The notes under the pieces: generated by a model
The model's input: only the letters and a program-made list of their open reading frames with translations
What the model was told of the DNA's origin: nothing
The model's database searches: none
Program-made: the position numbers and the translations under genes
Part shown: positions 60,587-64,000 of the stretch, piece by piece
Layout of the letters: every line of letters begins with the position of its first letter
Position numbering within the stretch: position 1 is the stretch's first letter
Assembly: GCF_036785885.1 (NCBI RefSeq)
Contig: NC_092312.1
Span: forward strand, 19,114,001-19,178,000
Direction: 5' to 3'
Length of the DNA stretch: 64,000 nt
Source: Coffea arabica
Lineage: Eukaryota; Streptophyta; Magnoliopsida; Gentianales; Rubiaceae

Positions 60587-60973
60587 TAGGGCTGCAAACG
60601 AATCGAGTCGCTCGCGAGCGGCTCGAGTCAAGCTCGAGCGTCAGAATATTAAACTCGTTAGACTCGCGAGTTTAAGTATATATATATATTTTTTTATTTA
60701 ATAATAAAATTACGTATATTATATATATTTTTTTATTTTTTATTTTCATAGTAAAATTACGTATATATTCTTAATATTTTATTATTTATTAAGAAAAATA
60801 TATTATTTTATTTATTTTTAAAAAAATAAAATAATTATTTTTTTTATTTTTTTCGAGCTCGAGCTTGAAAATTACCAGCTCGTCGAGCTCCAGCTCAAAC
60901 TTGAGTTTGGTAAAACTTAGTCGAGGCTCAAATCGATTAGCTCAAAACTCAACTCGACTTGTTTGCAGCCCTA
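60587..60973. mobile_element. hAT-like MITE copy B (TAGGGCTGCAAACGA ends), perfect 8-bp TSD
   Basis: Target duplications CCAGTAAC at 60579-60586 and 60974-60981 are perfect. Ends are TAGGGCTGCAAACGA and TTGTTTGCAGCCCTA. The interior has the same order as copy A at 55.9 kb. Its left edge is 34 bp from the terpene synthase ATG, so it occupies that gene's 5' UTR or core promoter. An ATG at 60631 inside the element is in frame with the synthase. Confidence 0.93.
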
Positions 60974-61642
60974 CCAGTAACACATTAATCACACTAGTTA
61001 CGTGTGGTATTGGTACATGGCAGATGGACTACCTATTTATAATTGTGACAAAAGCGACAACAAGCTTACTGCTGAATGGATGTTCTGCTTAGATTGGTAA
61101 GCCAAACAAGTTTTTATAGGTTTCAGTCTTTTAAAGTTTAAACCACCCCAGCTATTCCTTGGGAAAGGTTCAGAAGAAACTTCTAATTGCGTACTCGAAA
61201 GCTTTTCTAACGCACACCATAACTCTCCCTCCCTCTTAAGATTTTGGAACTCAAAGGGCTTCTTAAATTCTTTTTTTTTTTTTTTTTTGGCAGTCGGCAT
61301 TTCTTTTACATGAACAAGATCGCTAGAAATGCTGCAAAAATGGAGCTTCCGAATAGATTAGAAAAATATTCAACCTTATTTGTAAAGATATTTATTTTGA
61401 GCACAACCGAGAGGTAGTCGTAATTAAAGTTGCAACCGAACTGGTCCATAAAATTATGTAGCCAAATGTTAGCTGTCTAATTTTAAAGTTTTTGCATATT
61501 CTTGGCAGCGACATTAACCAAATAATTACTTATAGAGCTTCTAATTCCACTATGTAAACCTTCTCAATTCCTCCTTTCGCAAGGTAAGAATTAGAGACTC
61601 TCTTGAAGGAGGGGAAAAGTTAAAAGAATTTTTTCTCAGCAC
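60974..61642. other. Displaced upstream sequence of the terpene synthase
   Basis: Sequence that was next to the synthase before the MITE inserted. GTACATGGCAG and TATTTATAA near 61032-61041 could be old promoter parts. A T19 run lies near 61271. No gene is recognised. Confidence 0.35.
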
Positions 61643-62048
61643 CATGGTTCACTGTCGTGGATCGCGATCATATCGCGGTCTTGGTTATTCCACATCCGTT
61701 GCGACATATCAGTTGAATATTGGATAATACGCACATCATAGCAAATGAAAGTTTTCAAAAAATCTGAAAAAATTACTAAAATTAAAAAAATACCAAAAAA
61801 TGAATAATTTGAAAAAATATCCGTGTCGACTCCGAGTGGATTCGGATATATCGGCCGATACCATATATTATGAATTCGAATTGGCCAATATCGTCTGAGT
61901 TAGAGTGAGTCGCTACGGATATGATAATGTCCGCGATTCAAAGATCAGTATCGTACTGATCTCCTCCGTTTTGGTTACGACTCGGCTGATACGTATCGGT
62001 ATCAGCCGATATTGCCAACCATGGTATCAGCCGATATTGCCAACCATG
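61643..62048. mobile_element. hAT-like MITE, GATATCGGC word type, 406 bp, perfect 8-bp TSD
   Basis: Flanked by CTCAGCAC at 61635-61642 and 62049-62056. Ends are CATGGTTC and AACCATG. The interior is built of CGATAT, TCGGCCGATA, ATCGCG and GTATCAGCCG words in both orientations. The last 25 bp are duplicated in tandem (61999-62023 and 62024-62048), so the right terminus is doubled. Noncoding. Confidence 0.88.
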
Positions 62049-62056
62049 CTCAGCAC

Positions 62057-62597
62057 CAACTGCCAGTTATGAAATAAAGGGATAATTAACCAAAAATATC
62101 AGATAGAGGACAAAAAATTTTGCATTTGTCATCCTTGATTGTTTATGCCAGCTAGGAATGGCTAGTAAAGTTCGATAATAAAGTCTAAATAGAAAAACAA
62201 ATTGGTAACCAGTACTGCATTGCATTAAATTTGTTTAATGAAACAAACCATATATTATTTTGACGATTGCTCATGCTTTGTTGAAAAAAAATATCTGCAA
62301 TCAACTCGTCTTTCATGTTTGTATCATTGTATGTGTTCTTTCAGGTTTGTATGTGTTCTTTGGCCCTGAATTGATTCCTGAAAACACATGATTCTCTTAC
62401 CCCCAAAAAAAAAAAAAACACATGTTTCAGGAGTATCCCCTTTACATCCCACTGGCATCAATACAACAACCAACAAGACTTTTGTTTATAAATAAACTTG
62501 GATTCATGTTAGTGACACCAGATACGATTTTGTTAAGCGTACTAGAGTTTTTGGTCCACTTGATTGTCTATGTCGGTTCCCCCAAAAGAGCAAAATG
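62057..62597. other. Spacer left of the dimeric retroposon
   Basis: No gene is recognised. A13 run at about 62406. Confidence 0.4.
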
Positions 62598-62966
62598 AAT
62601 ACACTATAAAACCACCCTTCCCCGTGTCCCACATCGTTTGAGTTGGGTGTGTGAGTGTAGTTTATAATCTCCTCAGTGGTACCAGAAGTTACTGGCTTTT
62701 GGGATTACTGTGGGTTTAAAGTTAGAAATTTCTTGTCACTTCTGATAAAAAAGAACCAAGATCAGTGATAGAGTTAAAAAACAGAGTGAGTGGGTTAGTC
62801 CCCTTATTCCCTTCCCCGTATCCCACATCGTTTGAGTTGAGTGTGTGAGTGTAGTTTATAGTCTCCTCAGTGGTACCAGAAGTTACCGGCTTTTGGTATT
62901 ACTGTGGGTTTAAGGTTAGAAATTATTCTTGTCACTTCTGACAAAAAAAAATACACTATAAAACCA
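62598..62966. mobile_element. Dimeric A-tailed retroposon with USE/TATA motifs
   Basis: Two monomers of about 138 bp (62615-62752 and 62809-62949), roughly 94% alike, lie in direct order with a 56-bp linker. Each ends in an A run. The whole is flanked by a perfect 17-bp direct repeat, AATACACTATAAAACCA, at 62598-62614 and 62950-62966, as expected for LINE-style retroposition. Each monomer carries RTCCCACATCG (62626-62636 and 62820-62830), a perfect plant snRNA upstream sequence element, with TTTATA 24 nt farther on. Similar TCCCACATCG starts are also seen in plant LTR-type repeats, so the source family is unsettled. Confidence 0.7.
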
Positions 62967-63576
62967 AATAGGGAACTGTGGGGATATATAGCTGGCTGGC
63001 ATACAACATTTGCAATCCACAGATTTATTGTGCACAGTAATCAATCTGTTAGACATGTCCGCGATGAAGATGTTTCTGATTATGCAGGCTTCTGGATAAA
63101 ACTTTCCAATGAGTATGGGCGAGCGATCGTGTTTCTGGGAAACAAACAAACGGCCCGATGTCTTCTATGATCAAAGCAGACAAATTTTTTGAGACCCTAA
63201 ATGGTAGATGCAGTAGGTAAACAATTTTCCCACGGATCAAAAACACACCAAAAAAAAAAAAGATAATTAAGCTCACCGACGCAATTCAGACCGCATCAAT
63301 CAGGACATGAAATGCTATCCCTGTTCCTACCAGCCGCGCACGCCAAGGCATCAAAACAGATGCACAGCAGAGACATGCACACACCTGTATATACGCTAGT
63401 TTTTGGGATATGGTAGATTCAAAACTAACATAATAAGTCAAAACATACTTTTGTTATTGCTATTGAATGCCAGGATAATTAGGATGAGATAAGCTGGTAT
63501 CATGAGATGAAGCATAATATATTACAGAAGACAGATGAGATTCAGGTTTTAGGATATTAGAGTTTTGCAGTTGTAG
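62967..63576. other. Unassigned intergenic DNA
   Basis: Mixed-composition DNA with a 266-bp open frame on the plus strand (62904-63170) that starts in the retroposon and matches no family. No gene is supported. Confidence 0.35.
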
Positions 63577-63729
63577 TAGAGGTGGCAATATAGATATAAT
63601 TGATTTTGACTTAATAGATGGTGAATGAAATTTATCCGATCCATTTAATAAATGGATCTAGATGGATGGATCTAAATGGATTAAATAAAAATCAATTATC
63701 CATTTATAATTCATTTAAATATTTTGGTA
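63577..63729 (+). mobile_element. Left end of a TGGATC-word hAT-like MITE
   Basis: Starts TAGAGGTGGCAATATAG, the common left end of a plant hAT-like repeat class, and runs into TCCATTTAATAAATGGATC words in both orientations. The right end is missing; the SINE begins where it should continue. Confidence 0.5.
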
Positions 63730-63935
63730 ATTTTTTTTTTATTAGATCCCTCGGTATGCAATAGCCACTTTGGGCCCTGACTAATCTAGAGTTGAGCCAA
63801 GTTGCACCCCATAAGAGGCGTAAGCTCTCCCAGCACCTGTTTCTCCATTCACAAGACTTGAACCCGAGACCCTGCTTAAGGGGAGTCCAGCGCCTTGCCA
63901 GTCAGATCAGGTACAGCACTTGGCCTAACAGCAAG
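63730..63935 (-). mobile_element. tRNA-derived SINE
   Basis: On the minus strand a Pol III A-box-like TAGGCCAAGTG (63927-63917) is followed by a B box GGTTCAAGTC (63864-63855) in the context GGGTCTCGGGTTCAAGTC, then a body of about 115 bp and an A10 tail (63730-63739). This order and size define a plant tRNA-derived SINE. The exact 5' end and target duplication are not clear. Confidence 0.75.
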
Positions 63936-64000
63936 GGTGATCCCTCTCGGATCTCAACATCAGATGAAACTTTCATCATGAAAGCATTTCCTTAAATGCA

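Noticed and set aside
62626-62760. snRNA gene suggested by USE and TATA
   Set aside because: The downstream sequence does not resemble U1-U6, U3, 7SL or MRP RNA; treated as a repeat.

Overview
This window is nuclear DNA of a flowering plant. Genes are split by many GT-AG introns, intergenic DNA is AT-rich, and the proteins are plant-specific families: EXECUTER1, a ZML-type GATA factor, a UGT91-like glycosyltransferase, a BAHD acyltransferase and a TPS-b terpene synthase. Repeats are plant MITEs and a tRNA-derived SINE. A eudicot is likely and an asterid plausible; the species cannot be fixed from sequence alone.

Layout, left to right. 1-3.5 kb is gene-poor, with repeat fragments and a possible 5' noncoding exon of a minus-strand gene that leaves the window. 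Then come a TIFY/CCT/GATA transcription factor (minus, 3562-7577), a Costars-family actin regulator (plus, 8624-10682), a five-KH RNA-binding protein (minus, 11567-16686), a 792-bp fold-back element, an intronless UGT (plus, 18958-20355), a plastid FBPase of the redox-insensitive type (minus, 21863-23766), a nicotinamidase (plus, 26036-27513), EXECUTER1 (minus, 28588-36247), beta-ureidopropionase PYD3 (minus, 38341-41330), a decayed LINE 3' end (42.85-43.7 kb), a TVP15/COPI-associated membrane protein (plus, 44741-47998), an MDP1-type HAD phosphatase (minus, 49238-51678), a BAHD acyltransferase (minus, 54103-55479) and a terpene synthase (minus, 57968-60553). The last 3 kb is mobile-element remnants.

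The left 51 kb is conserved housekeeping sequence: NAD salvage, pyrimidine catabolism, sugar-phosphate metabolism, singlet-oxygen signalling, RNA binding and Golgi membrane. The right end (52-64 kb) is accessory: a specialised-metabolism pair (BAHD + TPS) set among short hAT-like elements, several with perfect 8-bp target-site duplications.

Most worth a second look: (1) the terpene synthase has an in-frame stop inside its RR(x)8W motif, carries a MITE 34 bp before its ATG and is bracketed by a sister MITE; (2) several MITEs are each built from one short palindromic word repeated in both orientations; (3) a dimeric, A-tailed retroposon with 17-bp flanking repeats in which each monomer carries a perfect plant snRNA USE motif and a TATA box at Pol III spacing; (4) EXECUTER1 has a 117-nt stop-free in-frame intron (exitron candidate). 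All gene models were spliced by eye from GT-AG sites and family conservation, so exon edges may be off by a few bases.
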